A program made the translations under genes and the position numbers. The notes beneath the pieces were generated by a model. It saw only the letters and a list, made by a program, of their open reading frames with translations. It searched no databases and had not been told where the DNA came from. 64,000 nucleotides of DNA from Flavobacteriaceae bacterium. Lineage in GTDB: Bacteria > Bacteroidota > Bacteroidia > Flavobacteriales > Flavobacteriaceae. The stretch spans positions 275,751-339,750 of the forward strand of contig CANFNV010000001.1 in NCBI GenBank assembly GCA_947448525.1, given 5' to 3'. Below are positions 46,242-55,422 of the stretch, piece by piece (the first letter of the stretch is position 1; the number at the start of each line of letters is the position of its first letter).

Positions 46242-47759
46242 ATGTCACCAATTGCTATTTTATCCTTAATCACAATTTATTTCGGATTATTAATACTAAT
46301 TTCAAGTATCATTAGTAAAAAAAGTTCGGATAATGATACTTTTTTCAAAGCTAATAAAAACTCTAAATGGTATTTAGTGGCTTTTGGAATGATTGGAACT
46401 GCCATTTCTGGAATTACCTTTATTTCTGTTCCTGGTGAAGTTGGAAATCCAGATTTGCAATTCAAGTATTTTCAATTTGTAATAGGTTGTGCTATTGGTT
46501 TTATTATAGTTGCCAAAGTATTGCTCCCTTTATATTATCGAATGAATCTGACTTCTATTTACGGATATATTGAACAGCGTTTGGGAATCGTAAGTTATAA
46601 AACCGCCGCAACTATATTCTTAATTGGAAGAACGATTGGATCGGCTTTTAGATTGTATTTGGTAATTTTTGTTTTACAGCGCTATGTGTTTGATTTTTAT
46701 AATATTCCTTTTGCTATAACGGTTTTAATTTCGTTAGCATTAATATTTGCTTATACCTATCGTGGGGGATTAAAAACCATCATTATTACCGATACTTTAC
46801 AAACATTTTTTCTAATTTCTTCAGTCTTTTTAACAATTTTCTTCATCTGTAGAAGTTTAAATTACAATGTAATTGATGCTTTTGAAGCAGTAAAAAAAAG
46901 CAATTATTCGAAAGTATTTTTCTTTGAAGATTATTTCAAAGGCACTTATTTTTGGAAGCAAATTTTAGGAGGAATCTTTATAACAATTGCGACAGTTGGA
47001 TTGGATCAAGATTTAATGCAAAAGAATTTGAGTTGTAAAAACATTGGCGAAGCCCAAAAAAACATGTTCACATTTACTGGAGTTTTTGTTTTAATAAACA
47101 TTTTCTTTTTAAGTGTTGGAGCATTGTTGTATTTATATGCTGCTAAAAACGGAATTGAAGTTCCATTGATTGATGGAAATCCAAGAACGGATTTATTATT
47201 TCCCGAAATTGCCATTCATCACTTAACGATAATTCCAACGATTGTTTTTTTATTGGGGTTAACTGCAGCCACTTTTGCAACAACAGATTCGGCTTTAACA
47301 GCATTAACAACTTCATTTTGTGTTGATTTCCTTGGAATGGACAAAAAGAAGTCGGAAGATGGAAGTCAGAAGATGGAAGATGAAAAAAAATTAGTTAAAA
47401 CAAGACATCTAGTTCACGTAGGATTTTCGGTAGTAATGTTTATGGTGATTGTTATTTTTAATGCAATTAACGATGATTCCGTTGTAAAAATGGTTTTCAA
47501 AATTGCAACGTATACTTATGGACCTCTTTTAGGATTGTATGCCTTTGGATTGATTATGAAAACAAAAACCGTTCATGACAAGCTGGTCCCTTTCATTTGT
47601 TTACTATCACCAGCAATTTGTTTTTTCATCAGCAAATATTCTACAGGCCTTTTTGGAGATTATGTTTTTGACAACGAATTAATTATAGTAAACGGATTAC
47701 TAACCTTTTTAGGGTTAATACTAATTTGCAAACCTGCAACTAGTAATACCGAATTTTAA
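46242..47759 (+). CDS. Sodium:solute symporter (SSS family)
   Basis: This 505-residue transporter has about 13 membrane helices. The SSS signature region is visible early: FGMIGTAISGITFISVPGEVG (helix 2), LYYRMNLTSIYGYIEQRLG and YTYRGGLKTIIITDTLQT. DSALTALTTSFCVDFL belongs to the core helices. The substrate cannot be told; relatives carry sugars, proline or sialic acid. Residues 370-382 (SEDGSQKMEDE), in a cytoplasmic-type loop, are encoded by a heptamer repeat array that looks inserted. Its stop overlaps the convergent CoA-binding gene by 4 bases. A near-match -7 element (TATTTTAG) lies at 46215. Confidence 0.9.
   Translation: MSPIAILSLITIYFGLLILISSIISKKSSDNDTFFKANKNSKWYLVAFGMIGTAISGITFISVPGEVGNPDLQFKYFQFVIGCAIGFIIVAKVLLPLYYRMNLTSIYGYIEQRLGIVSYKTAATIFLIGRTIGSAFRLYLVIFVLQRYVFDFYNIPFAITVLISLALIFAYTYRGGLKTIIITDTLQTFFLISSVFLTIFFICRSLNYNVIDAFEAVKKSNYSKVFFFEDYFKGTYFWKQILGGIFITIATVGLDQDLMQKNLSCKNIGEAQKNMFTFTGVFVLINIFFLSVGALLYLYAAKNGIEVPLIDGNPRTDLLFPEIAIHHLTIIPTIVFLLGLTAATFATTDSALTALTTSFCVDFLGMDKKKSEDGSQKMEDEKKLVKTRHLVHVGFSVVMFMVIVIFNAINDDSVVKMVFKIATYTYGPLLGLYAFGLIMKTKTVHDKLVPFICLLSPAICFFISKYSTGLFGDYVFDNELIIVNGLLTFLGLILICKPATSNTEF
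47351..47385. repeat. Heptamer repeat array inside the symporter gene
   Basis: Five in-phase 7-mers (two different units alternating to give a 14-bp super-period, for example GTCAGAA then GATGGAA) lie in the coding sequence and encode a polar Glu/Asp/Ser/Lys loop. Gain or loss of one unit would shift the frame. Confidence 0.65.
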
Positions 47760-48121
47760 TATTGATTGGTTGTCAATAAAACCAATGTACAAGCTTCTTC
47801 TACTTTGATATTATTAACTTTTAATAACTGGTAGAATTCTGGATTTTCAGTTCCGGGATTAAAAATAACCCGTTTAGGTTTGGTTTCGATGATGTAATTA
47901 TAATAATCACGTTGACGAATAGGATTAAGATATAATGTAACGGTATCAATATTTTTTAACGGAATATTTTTAGTTCTTATAGAAATTCCTGCAACTTCTC
48001 CTTGATTCTGACCAATTGCTAAAACCGAATGACCTTTATCAACAAGCATTGTAATGGCTTTGAAAGCATACCGTTCTGGTTTTGTTGAAGCACCGAGAAC
48101 TAGTGTTTTTTTATTTTTCAT
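47756..48121 (-). CDS. CoA-binding domain protein (YccU-like)
   Basis: This 121-residue single-domain protein has a Rossmann fold with TLVLGASTKPERYAFKAITML at the N-terminus and FNPGTENPEFY in the second half, as in stand-alone CoA_binding (PF02629/PF13380) proteins such as YccU. Its role is not known; it may sense a CoA or nucleotide ligand. It lies 19 bases after ctlX on the same strand and overlaps the symporter's stop region on the opposite strand. Confidence 0.88.
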   Translation of the reverse strand: MKNKKTLVLGASTKPERYAFKAITMLVDKGHSVLAIGQNQGEVAGISIRTKNIPLKNIDTVTLYLNPIRQRDYYNYIIETKPKRVIFNPGTENPEFYQLLKVNNIKVEEACTLVLLTTNQY

Positions 48122-48140
48122 GTATTATTTAGGATTTAAA

Positions 48141-49079
48141 CTATGCTTTTGGAAGAAAAATTTCTGCCATCATACATCTTGCACTTCCACCTCCACAAGC
48201 TTCAATAGTGTCTAAACTGGAATGTATAATTGTAATGTGTTCTTCCAATTGTGCAATTTGCTTTTTGGTTAAAGAATTATATGCTGCTGAACTCATTACT
48301 AAATATCTTCTATCATTTGACCCTAAAACTTCAAGCATGTTTCCAGCAAAGTTGTTCATTTGATCTTCTGTAATCAATATGATTTCTTTTTCGTCTGAGC
48401 GAAGACTATCCAAAACCATTTTACGTTCTTTGTTATCATCAATACAATCAGCACAAATTACTGCAAATGTATCGCCAATACACATCATTACATTGGTATG
48501 ATAAATCAATTTTCGCTCCCCATTAACAGTTTGAAAAGCTTCAAAAATAATAGGATTCATATCAAAATCTTCACAGAACTCGATAAATAATTCTTCATCG
48601 GCACGTGGTGAAAGCGCGCAATAGGCCTTACCGTTTTCTCTATCGAGAACAATACTTCCTGTTCCTTCCAAATAATATCCATCTTGTTCGGCTTCGGTAT
48701 AATCCATGATACTTTCGTTAATTTGGAATCCATTGTCTTCCAAAATATCTAGAATATCTTCTCTTCTCTCTGCACGACGATTTTCGGCAAACATTGGATA
48801 CAAAACCACATCACCATTTTCGTGAAATGAAATCCAATTGTTTGGGAAAATACTATCTGGTGTATCAGGATCTAAAGTATCATCAACCACAGTAATATCT
48901 ATTCCAACCATTCGTAGTTTAGTTACAAATGTGTCAAATTCTTCTTGTGCTTTTGCATTTACCGTTGCCGGCGTTAATCCATCAATGACTTTTTGGTAAT
49001 AATTATTCACAGCGGTTTGTTCGTTCATTCTAAACGCTACTGGACGTATCATTAGGATTGAGTTTGTTGTTTGATTCAT
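48141..49079 (-). CDS. ctlX: CtlX-type citrulline/arginine-related hydrolase (guanidino-modifying superfamily)
   Basis: This 312-residue enzyme of the amidinotransferase/arginine deiminase fold has MIRPVAFRMNEQTAVNNYYQ and DSIFPNNWISFHENGDVVLYPM for substrate binding. EGTGSIVLDRENGKAYCALSPRADEELF follows, then HTNVMMCIGD with the histidine, and GGGSARCMMAEIF with the catalytic cysteine near the end. These match the CtlX group of citrulline-utilisation hydrolases. The gene is downstream of a second guanidino hydrolase, with a four-helix-bundle cassette between. A heptamer array starts 9 bases before its ATG, so any leader or promoter there has been altered by it. Confidence 0.88.
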   Translation of the reverse strand: MNQTTNSILMIRPVAFRMNEQTAVNNYYQKVIDGLTPATVNAKAQEEFDTFVTKLRMVGIDITVVDDTLDPDTPDSIFPNNWISFHENGDVVLYPMFAENRRAERREDILDILEDNGFQINESIMDYTEAEQDGYYLEGTGSIVLDRENGKAYCALSPRADEELFIEFCEDFDMNPIIFEAFQTVNGERKLIYHTNVMMCIGDTFAVICADCIDDNKERKMVLDSLRSDEKEIILITEDQMNNFAGNMLEVLGSNDRRYLVMSSAAYNSLTKKQIAQLEEHITIIHSSLDTIEACGGGSARCMMAEIFLPKA

Positions 49080-49088
49080 TTTATTTTT

Positions 49089-49117
49089 GTTGTGGGTTTT
49101 GAGTTGTGGGTTTTGAG
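49089..49117. repeat. Heptamer/14-bp tandem array, left flank of the four-helix cassette
   Basis: GTTGTGGGTTTTGA is repeated exactly twice (49089-49102, 49103-49116); each copy is two 7-mers. Bases 49100-49117 are the exact inverse of 49538-49555 on the other side of the four-helix-bundle gene. Confidence 0.8.
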
Positions 49118-49147
49118 ATTATTGTACTTGTCTTAATTTTAATTTTT

Positions 49148-49507
49148 TCAATTCTCTTCTACATATTTTATAAAATTAAATAATTTTCCTCCTAATCCTT
49201 CGTAATTGTATATTAAGTCTTCTATTGACTCAAAAACATTTGGATGTAATTTAGATATTTTTTCTAAATGCGCAATCGTTTCTAGGCAACTTGAATGTGA
49301 ATAAACTAAAAATTTTATGAAATCTGCTTTATATCTTCTTCTTCCATAACCTTCAACTATATTTGAAACTACAGAATCCGAAGATCGTCTAATCTGACTT
49401 CCTAGCTCATACAACTCATATTTAGGTAATTTCAATGATGATGGATGAACAATGTAAAATAATTCTAATCCTATTTTATAAACATCCAAATCTTTATAAC
49501 TTTTCAT
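49148..49507 (-). CDS. Four-helix-bundle protein (23S rRNA intervening-sequence protein family)
   Basis: This 119-residue protein belongs to the family described from 23S rRNA intervening sequences. The core motif QIRRSSDSVVSNIVEGYGRR is in the second helix, preceded by YKDLDVYKIGLELFYIV in the first. YKADFIKFLVYSHSSCLETIAHL forms the third helix. Related proteins include Avd accessory subunits of diversity-generating retroelements, but no reverse transcriptase is nearby. The biochemical role of free-standing members is unknown. The gene sits between two functionally related hydrolase genes and is flanked by inverted heptamer arrays, which suggests an inserted cassette. Confidence 0.88.
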   Translation of the reverse strand: MKSYKDLDVYKIGLELFYIVHPSSLKLPKYELYELGSQIRRSSDSVVSNIVEGYGRRRYKADFIKFLVYSHSSCLETIAHLEKISKLHPNVFESIEDLIYNYEGLGGKLFNFIKYVEEN

Positions 49508-49514
49508 ACTATGT

Positions 49515-49563
49515 AACTCAAAGTAAAAAACTCATAACTCAAAACCCACAACTCATAACTTTT
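49515..49563. repeat. Heptamer repeat array, seven units, right flank of the four-helix cassette
   Basis: Seven consecutive in-phase 7-mers built on AACTCAT/AACTCAA, with AACCCAC and AACTTTT variants, start 7 bases after the four-helix start codon. They run into the first base of the hydrolase stop codon (TGA at 49565-49563). The block CTCAAAACCCACAACTCA (49538-49555) is an exact inverse copy of the left array. Confidence 0.8.
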
Positions 49564-50477
49564 CAATCTCTTATTAAAGGCAATGTAGAACATCGTAAAA
49601 GTCCTTCTTGTTTGGCAATTTCTGCATACGGAACTTCTTCAACAGTAAATCCTTGTTCGCGTAACCAATTATTTAATCGAATAAAATTCTTTTCAGAAAC
49701 TACTACATCAGGTGTGATAGAAAACACATTCGAATTCATATGATACATTTCTTCGCGAGTAATGTGAAATAAATTTTCTTTTCCAAAGAGTTTCAATAAG
49801 TATCTATAATCGGCTTCTTCTCTGAAACCACTTTTATAAATAATTCCTTTATTTACACCAATTGGCTGAAAGCAACAATCTAAATGCAAGGCATTATCTC
49901 GGGCTTCCATTTTGGATTTTACTAAATCAAATTCTTTTACAATTTTATGTGGAAATAATTCTTTGATGTAATTCACCCCAGCCATATTGGTTCGGGCTGT
50001 TATATAATCTTTATAGTCAGATCCTTTGTAGGTACCAATAAATATATAGTCATTCCAAAGCATCACATCCCCACCTTCAATATGAACATCCTCTGGAGGA
50101 CGAATCACTTTATCAGGATTTATTTGGTCGATTACGTATTGAATTGCATCCAATTCTCTATTTCTATCGGGAAGAATATTGGCTTTAATAAAGACATCGT
50201 CAATAACAAATCCGATGTCACGTGTAAAAATTTGGTTGTAGTTTTCCATCATTTCAGGACGAAAAACTTGCACATCGTATTTTTGAAATACCTTATTGAA
50301 TGCTTCCATTTCAGAAACCATATCGGCTTCTAAAGGATAAGTTCCTGCAAGAATATGTTCTAAAGATTTTGGGTCGTATGCTTCGTCTGCAGTTGGCGTT
50401 AGACCATTATTTATTGCCGAACCTAATACAACAGCTCTTAATCTTGATGATTCGTTTTTTACATTTAATTGTAACAT
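49563..50477 (-). CDS. Arginine deiminase-fold hydrolase (DDAH/amidinotransferase-like)
   Basis: This 304-residue guanidino-modifying-superfamily enzyme has FTRDIGFVIDD and PEDVHIEGGDVMLWND for substrate binding. ALHLDCCFQPIG carries the catalytic histidine and LRCSTLPLIRD the catalytic cysteine close to the C-terminus. It probably hydrolyses arginine or a modified arginine; deiminase and dimethylarginase activities cannot be separated by eye. It is upstream of ctlX on the same strand, so the two were probably an operon before the four-helix cassette came between them. Its stop codon is contiguous with the heptamer array. Confidence 0.88.
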   Translation of the reverse strand: MLQLNVKNESSRLRAVVLGSAINNGLTPTADEAYDPKSLEHILAGTYPLEADMVSEMEAFNKVFQKYDVQVFRPEMMENYNQIFTRDIGFVIDDVFIKANILPDRNRELDAIQYVIDQINPDKVIRPPEDVHIEGGDVMLWNDYIFIGTYKGSDYKDYITARTNMAGVNYIKELFPHKIVKEFDLVKSKMEARDNALHLDCCFQPIGVNKGIIYKSGFREEADYRYLLKLFGKENLFHITREEMYHMNSNVFSITPDVVVSEKNFIRLNNWLREQGFTVEEVPYAEIAKQEGLLRCSTLPLIRD

Positions 50478-50482
50478 AAATA

Positions 50483-50503
50483 TAGCTTTTGGCTTTTACT
50501 TCG
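50483..50503. repeat. Possible short heptamer array upstream of the DDAH-like gene
   Basis: Three in-phase degenerate 7-mers (TAGCTTT, TGGCTTT, TACTTCG) begin 6 bases before the start codon. A relatively GC-rich patch (TTCGCTAACGCTCG) follows. It is weaker than the other arrays and may be chance. Confidence 0.3.
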
Positions 50504-50533
50504 TCAGTTCGCTAACGCTCGTATGGCAAATAT

Positions 50534-50563
50534 AAAAAAGCTCCACTGAATAGTGAAGCTTTT
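50534..50563 (-). terminator. Terminator of citrate synthase
   Basis: GCTCCACT and AGTGAAGC pair (one mismatch) around GAAT, extended by AAAA/TTTT on both sides. On the minus strand a T-run follows, 23 bases after the gltA stop. Confidence 0.8.
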
Positions 50564-50585
50564 GTTTATAAGTATTTAAAGAATC

Positions 50586-51869
50586 TTATCTTTTATCCAT
50601 AGCTACAAAATCTCGCAATGGATATCCGGTGTAAACCTGTCTTGGTCTTCCAATTGGTTCTTTATTAACTCGCATTTCTTTCCACTGTGCAATCCAACCT
50701 GGTAAACGACCAATTGCAAACATTACTGTAAACATTTCGGTCGGAATTCCTAAGGCACGGTAAATAATACCGGAATAGAAATCTACATTTGGATATAATT
50801 TTCTAGACACGAAGTAATCGTCAACTAAAGCGGCTTCTTCTAATTTTTTAGCAATTTGAAGAATTGGATCATCAACTCCTAAAGTTCTAAGAACTTCATC
50901 GGCTGCTTTTTTAATGATTTTTGCTCTTGGATCGAAATTTTTATACACTCTATGTCCAAATCCCATTAAACGGAACGGGTCATCTTTGTCTTTTGCTTTT
51001 GCCATGTATTTATCGGCATCACCACCATCTTTTTGAATCGCTTCTAGCATTTCAAGAACGGCTTGATTAGCACCACCATGAAGTGGACCCCAAAGTGCCG
51101 AAACACCTGCAGAGATTGAAGCAAATAATCCCGCATGAGAAGAACCAACGATTCGTACTGTAGAAGTAGAACAGTTTTGTTCGTGATCGGCATGAAGAAT
51201 AAATAATTTATCTAAAGCAGCAACAACTGATGGATTAGCACTATAAGGCGATGTTGGAAGTTTAAACATCAATTGCATGAAGTTTTCAACGTATCCTTTA
51301 GTGTTATCGTAATAATTTAACGGATAGCCCATCATTTTTCTGTACGTCCAAGTTGCAATAACAAGGAATTTTCCCATTGTTTTACAAACTGCTTCATACA
51401 TTTCTTTTTCATTTTCAACATTTACTACTTTTGGATTAAAAGCGGTTAATGCCGAAGTCAATGAAGATAAAACGCCCATTGGGTGCGCCGTTTTTGGAAA
51501 CCCATCAATGATGTTTTTCATTTCTTCATTTACCAAAGTATATTTACGAATGTCGGTTTCAAATTGGGATAATTGCGCTTTGGTTGGTAATTCCCCAAAA
51601 ATAACTAAATAAGAAACTTCAAGAAAGTCACCTTTTTCGGCTAAATCCTCAATGGCGTATCCTCTATAACGAAGAATTCCTTCTTCTCCGTCTAGAAATG
51701 TAATTTCACTTTTACACGATCCTGAATTTTTATAACCTGGATCAAGGGTTATTGCACCCGTAAGGTCGCGAAGTTTGTTGATATCAATGGCTGGCTCATT
51801 TTCACTCCCTAAGATTATAGGAAACTCATATTTTTTGCCATCGTACTCTAATATTGCTGTTTTTGACAT
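50586..51869 (-). CDS. gltA: Citrate synthase (type II, hexameric-like)
   Basis: This enzyme condenses oxaloacetate and acetyl-CoA to citrate, the entry step of the TCA cycle. At 427 residues it has normal GltA length. LHADHEQNCSTSTVR carries the substrate-binding histidine, GGANQAVLEML and FGHRVYKNFDPRAKI the second histidine and the arginine, and GRLPGWIAQWKEM the third region. The N-terminal extension with KSEITFLDGEEGILRYRGY is typical of the NADH-sensitive Gram-negative type. It is monocistronic, with its own -7 element and terminator. Confidence 0.97.
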   Translation of the reverse strand: MSKTAILEYDGKKYEFPIILGSENEPAIDINKLRDLTGAITLDPGYKNSGSCKSEITFLDGEEGILRYRGYAIEDLAEKGDFLEVSYLVIFGELPTKAQLSQFETDIRKYTLVNEEMKNIIDGFPKTAHPMGVLSSLTSALTAFNPKVVNVENEKEMYEAVCKTMGKFLVIATWTYRKMMGYPLNYYDNTKGYVENFMQLMFKLPTSPYSANPSVVAALDKLFILHADHEQNCSTSTVRIVGSSHAGLFASISAGVSALWGPLHGGANQAVLEMLEAIQKDGGDADKYMAKAKDKDDPFRLMGFGHRVYKNFDPRAKIIKKAADEVLRTLGVDDPILQIAKKLEEAALVDDYFVSRKLYPNVDFYSGIIYRALGIPTEMFTVMFAIGRLPGWIAQWKEMRVNKEPIGRPRQVYTGYPLRDFVAMDKR

Positions 51870-51909
51870 GATAAAAATTGGAAATTAAATCGGGTAAATT
51901 ATAACTTAA

Positions 51910-51917
51910 CAAATTTA
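51910..51917 (-). promoter_or_regulatory. -7 element of gltA
   Basis: On the minus strand this reads TAAATTTG, about 40 bases before the ATG. No TTG box lies at the right distance. Confidence 0.45.
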
Positions 51918-52411
51918 TGGAATTCCAAATGAATTAAAAAAGAAAAACAACAACGTTTTCGTTAAATTTTGATTAAATTTTTCAAGAAGGATGTAGATTT
52001 AATTGAGAGCAAAATTATAGTTACTTCAATTAAATGGAAAATCTCACAATCTTATTACAAGATTATGAGATTCCTCTATGATTACATTGCAAAATCGAGA
52101 ATTATTTTTTTATAATTTATTCAATTTTACTCCCATTACAGGTATGATTTTTAAAAAATGAATATCAATTTCTTTTTTAAACTCAAAATTTTAAAATTTA
52201 TTAAAAATAGGGTAAAAAATAAATTTTGAAACACATTGAGTATTTCAATTCTTTCATAATTATAGATTTTTAATTTTTTGTTTGACTGTAAGAAAATGAA
52301 AGCAATAAAATTAAACAAATGATAAAAAAATATCTTTTATTCTTATTTTTACCAATTTAAAAAAGGCTTACAATAAGTTGTGGCTTTGAGAAATCGTTGT
52401 TAGTTTTTTGT
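51918..52411. other. Intergenic stretch with a 14-bp hairpin
   Basis: No gene is supported here. The main feature is the inverted repeat at 52040-52072: AATCTCACAATCTT and AAGATTATGAGATT pair along 14 positions with one mismatch and a 5-nt loop. On the minus strand it is followed by only four T, so it could be a poor terminator for the secreted-protein gene 340 bases upstream, or an RNA structure before gltA. The rest is very AT-rich and featureless. Confidence 0.45.
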
Positions 52412-53818
52412 TTATTTCTTTATTATTAATTTCTGATTAAAAGTACCACTTGCAGTTTCTATTTTGACAAAATAACTTCCATCAATTAGATCATTCAAAT
52501 TAATATTTTTAGATATTCTTTCGTTAATTTGTTTTATTAATCTCCCTAAATTATCATAAATTTTAATTTGTTTCACCAATGATTCATCTCCAGTAAATTG
52601 AACAATTCCGCTACTTGGATTTGGATATATTGAAAATTTATTTTCATTTTGTGAAAATTGTGAATATGATAAATCAGAAGTATTAAAAAATCTAACTAAT
52701 TTACCAACAGTAGGAATTGCAGATTGAAATGTAGTTGTTGCAACTACAATATCTAATTTCCCATCTGAATTTAAATCTGATATTGCTATATTTATTGGGT
52801 AAGCATCTAAAGGTAATTGAATAGGATTATTAAAATTACCTGATCCCGACCCTATATATACCGAAACAGAATAATTAATGGTGCCATTGTAATCATTGGT
52901 GTAATTACAAGTTGCAATATCTAAAATACCATCATTATTAAAATCGCCTTTAGCAATCCCTTCGGGAATAGTATTAACATCATAATTTATGGATGTTGAG
53001 GAAACTAAATCACCAGAATAATTAGATAGATATAGAGTGAGATTTCCTGTAACTCCGTTAGATGATATAGCTAAATCTTTAAATCCATCATTATTAAAAT
53101 CATCTCTAACAAAATCATTTGAAAAGGTAGATGTATTAATAGATAAACTATTGCTAAAACTACCTAACCCATTACCATATGCAATCCCATTTACTGTCAC
53201 TACATCAATATTTCCATCATCATTACAGTCTTCTACCATAAAATTAGCACCTGTACCTGAATTTAATAATGGGTTTACAAGATTTATTGAATTTTGAAAA
53301 GTTCCATCTCCAATACCAAATGAAATTCTGAAATAACTTCCTTGTGTACTGATTAAAATGTCACTATTTCCATCATTATTAAAATCTAAACACTTTATAC
53401 CGCTTGGAGAGTGAAATTCACTAGTAAGTGTTGATTGTGTTAAAAGTACGAACCCTGCTTGTCCATTTCCAATCAAAGTATCAAGTACTCCAAAATTTCT
53501 ATCATGAATTATAATATCTAAATTTCCATCATTATTTACATCTCCTATGGCAAGTGCAGAAGATGCTAAATATATAGCACTTGTAGGTAATGTAATTGGT
53601 GTTGTTGGCGTATATGTTCCGTTACCTAAATAAAGTTTTAATGTATTGTCTGCACATATAATGAAATCTTGTTTTCCGTCATTATTAAAGTCTGCAACAA
53701 TTAATTCACGTGCTGTAGTTCCTGTAATAGTTTTTACAGGGAGACTAAAGGTGACTTGGGCATTGATATTAGCAACAATAAAGAAAAAAAATAATTTTAA
53801 GGAGTGTTTTTTTTTCAT
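52412..53818 (-). CDS. Secreted FG-GAP/VCBS-repeat protein with T9SS type A sorting domain
   Basis: This 468-residue surface or secreted protein has a signal peptide (KLFFFFIVANINA) followed by about seven FG-GAP/VCBS-like repeats. Each carries a calcium-binding loop such as DFNNDGKQDF, DVNNDGNLDI or DLNSDGKLDI, and together they predict a beta-propeller. The last 75 residues or so are a type IX secretion sorting domain: FSIYPNPSSGIVQF, then GRLIKQINE, DGSYFVKIETASG and the basic KLIIKK end. No catalytic domain is seen, so it is probably an adhesin or binding protein. It has its own promoter at 53845-53876. Confidence 0.9.
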   Translation of the reverse strand: MKKKHSLKLFFFFIVANINAQVTFSLPVKTITGTTARELIVADFNNDGKQDFIICADNTLKLYLGNGTYTPTTPITLPTSAIYLASSALAIGDVNNDGNLDIIIHDRNFGVLDTLIGNGQAGFVLLTQSTLTSEFHSPSGIKCLDFNNDGNSDILISTQGSYFRISFGIGDGTFQNSINLVNPLLNSGTGANFMVEDCNDDGNIDVVTVNGIAYGNGLGSFSNSLSINTSTFSNDFVRDDFNNDGFKDLAISSNGVTGNLTLYLSNYSGDLVSSTSINYDVNTIPEGIAKGDFNNDGILDIATCNYTNDYNGTINYSVSVYIGSGSGNFNNPIQLPLDAYPINIAISDLNSDGKLDIVVATTTFQSAIPTVGKLVRFFNTSDLSYSQFSQNENKFSIYPNPSSGIVQFTGDESLVKQIKIYDNLGRLIKQINERISKNINLNDLIDGSYFVKIETASGTFNQKLIIKK

Positions 53819-53844
53819 AATATAATATAATATAATTAATTAAT

Positions 53845-53876
53845 CAAATATACTAAAAAGATAGTTGCTATTTCAA
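53845..53876 (-). promoter_or_regulatory. Promoter of the T9SS-secreted protein gene
   Basis: On the minus strand TTG (53876-53874), a 21-nt spacer and TATATTTG (53852-53845) match the consensus. The TTG lies at the end of the T-run of the enolase terminator. Confidence 0.65.
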
Positions 53877-53909
53877 AAAAAAGCCTCAAAAGTTCAAAAC
53901 TCTAGAGGC
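53875..53909 (-). terminator. Terminator of enolase
   Basis: On the minus strand GCCTC and GAGGC pair around an inner AGTT-TTG-AACT hairpin and are followed by eight T. It ends the enolase transcript and touches the promoter of the next gene. Confidence 0.72.
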
Positions 53910-53937
53910 ATATTAATTTATAAAAGTAATGCCAATA

Positions 53938-55286
<1,349 letters not shown>

Positions 55287-55312
55287 TTAAATCATTACCA
55301 AAAAAAGGTATG

Positions 55313-55320
55313 CAAATTTA
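55313..55320 (-). promoter_or_regulatory. -7 element of eno
   Basis: On the minus strand this reads TAAATTTG, about 55 bases before the ATG. No convincing -33 box is seen. Confidence 0.45.
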
Positions 55321-55422
55321 AACATAATGAAAATCATATCGTTTGTTTTAATAAAAACTTATAAACTCAAACGATTTAGTTGCTTTTTCCTTATACTAAA
55401 CACCAAAAATATATAATACAAT

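Noticed and set aside
49148..49507. Diversity-generating retroelement accessory gene (Avd)
   Set aside because: No reverse transcriptase, template repeat or variable repeat is visible nearby; only the four-helix fold is shared.
49089..49563. CRISPR array
   Set aside because: The repeats have no unique spacers of 25-40 bases and no cas genes are present; the period is 7 bp.
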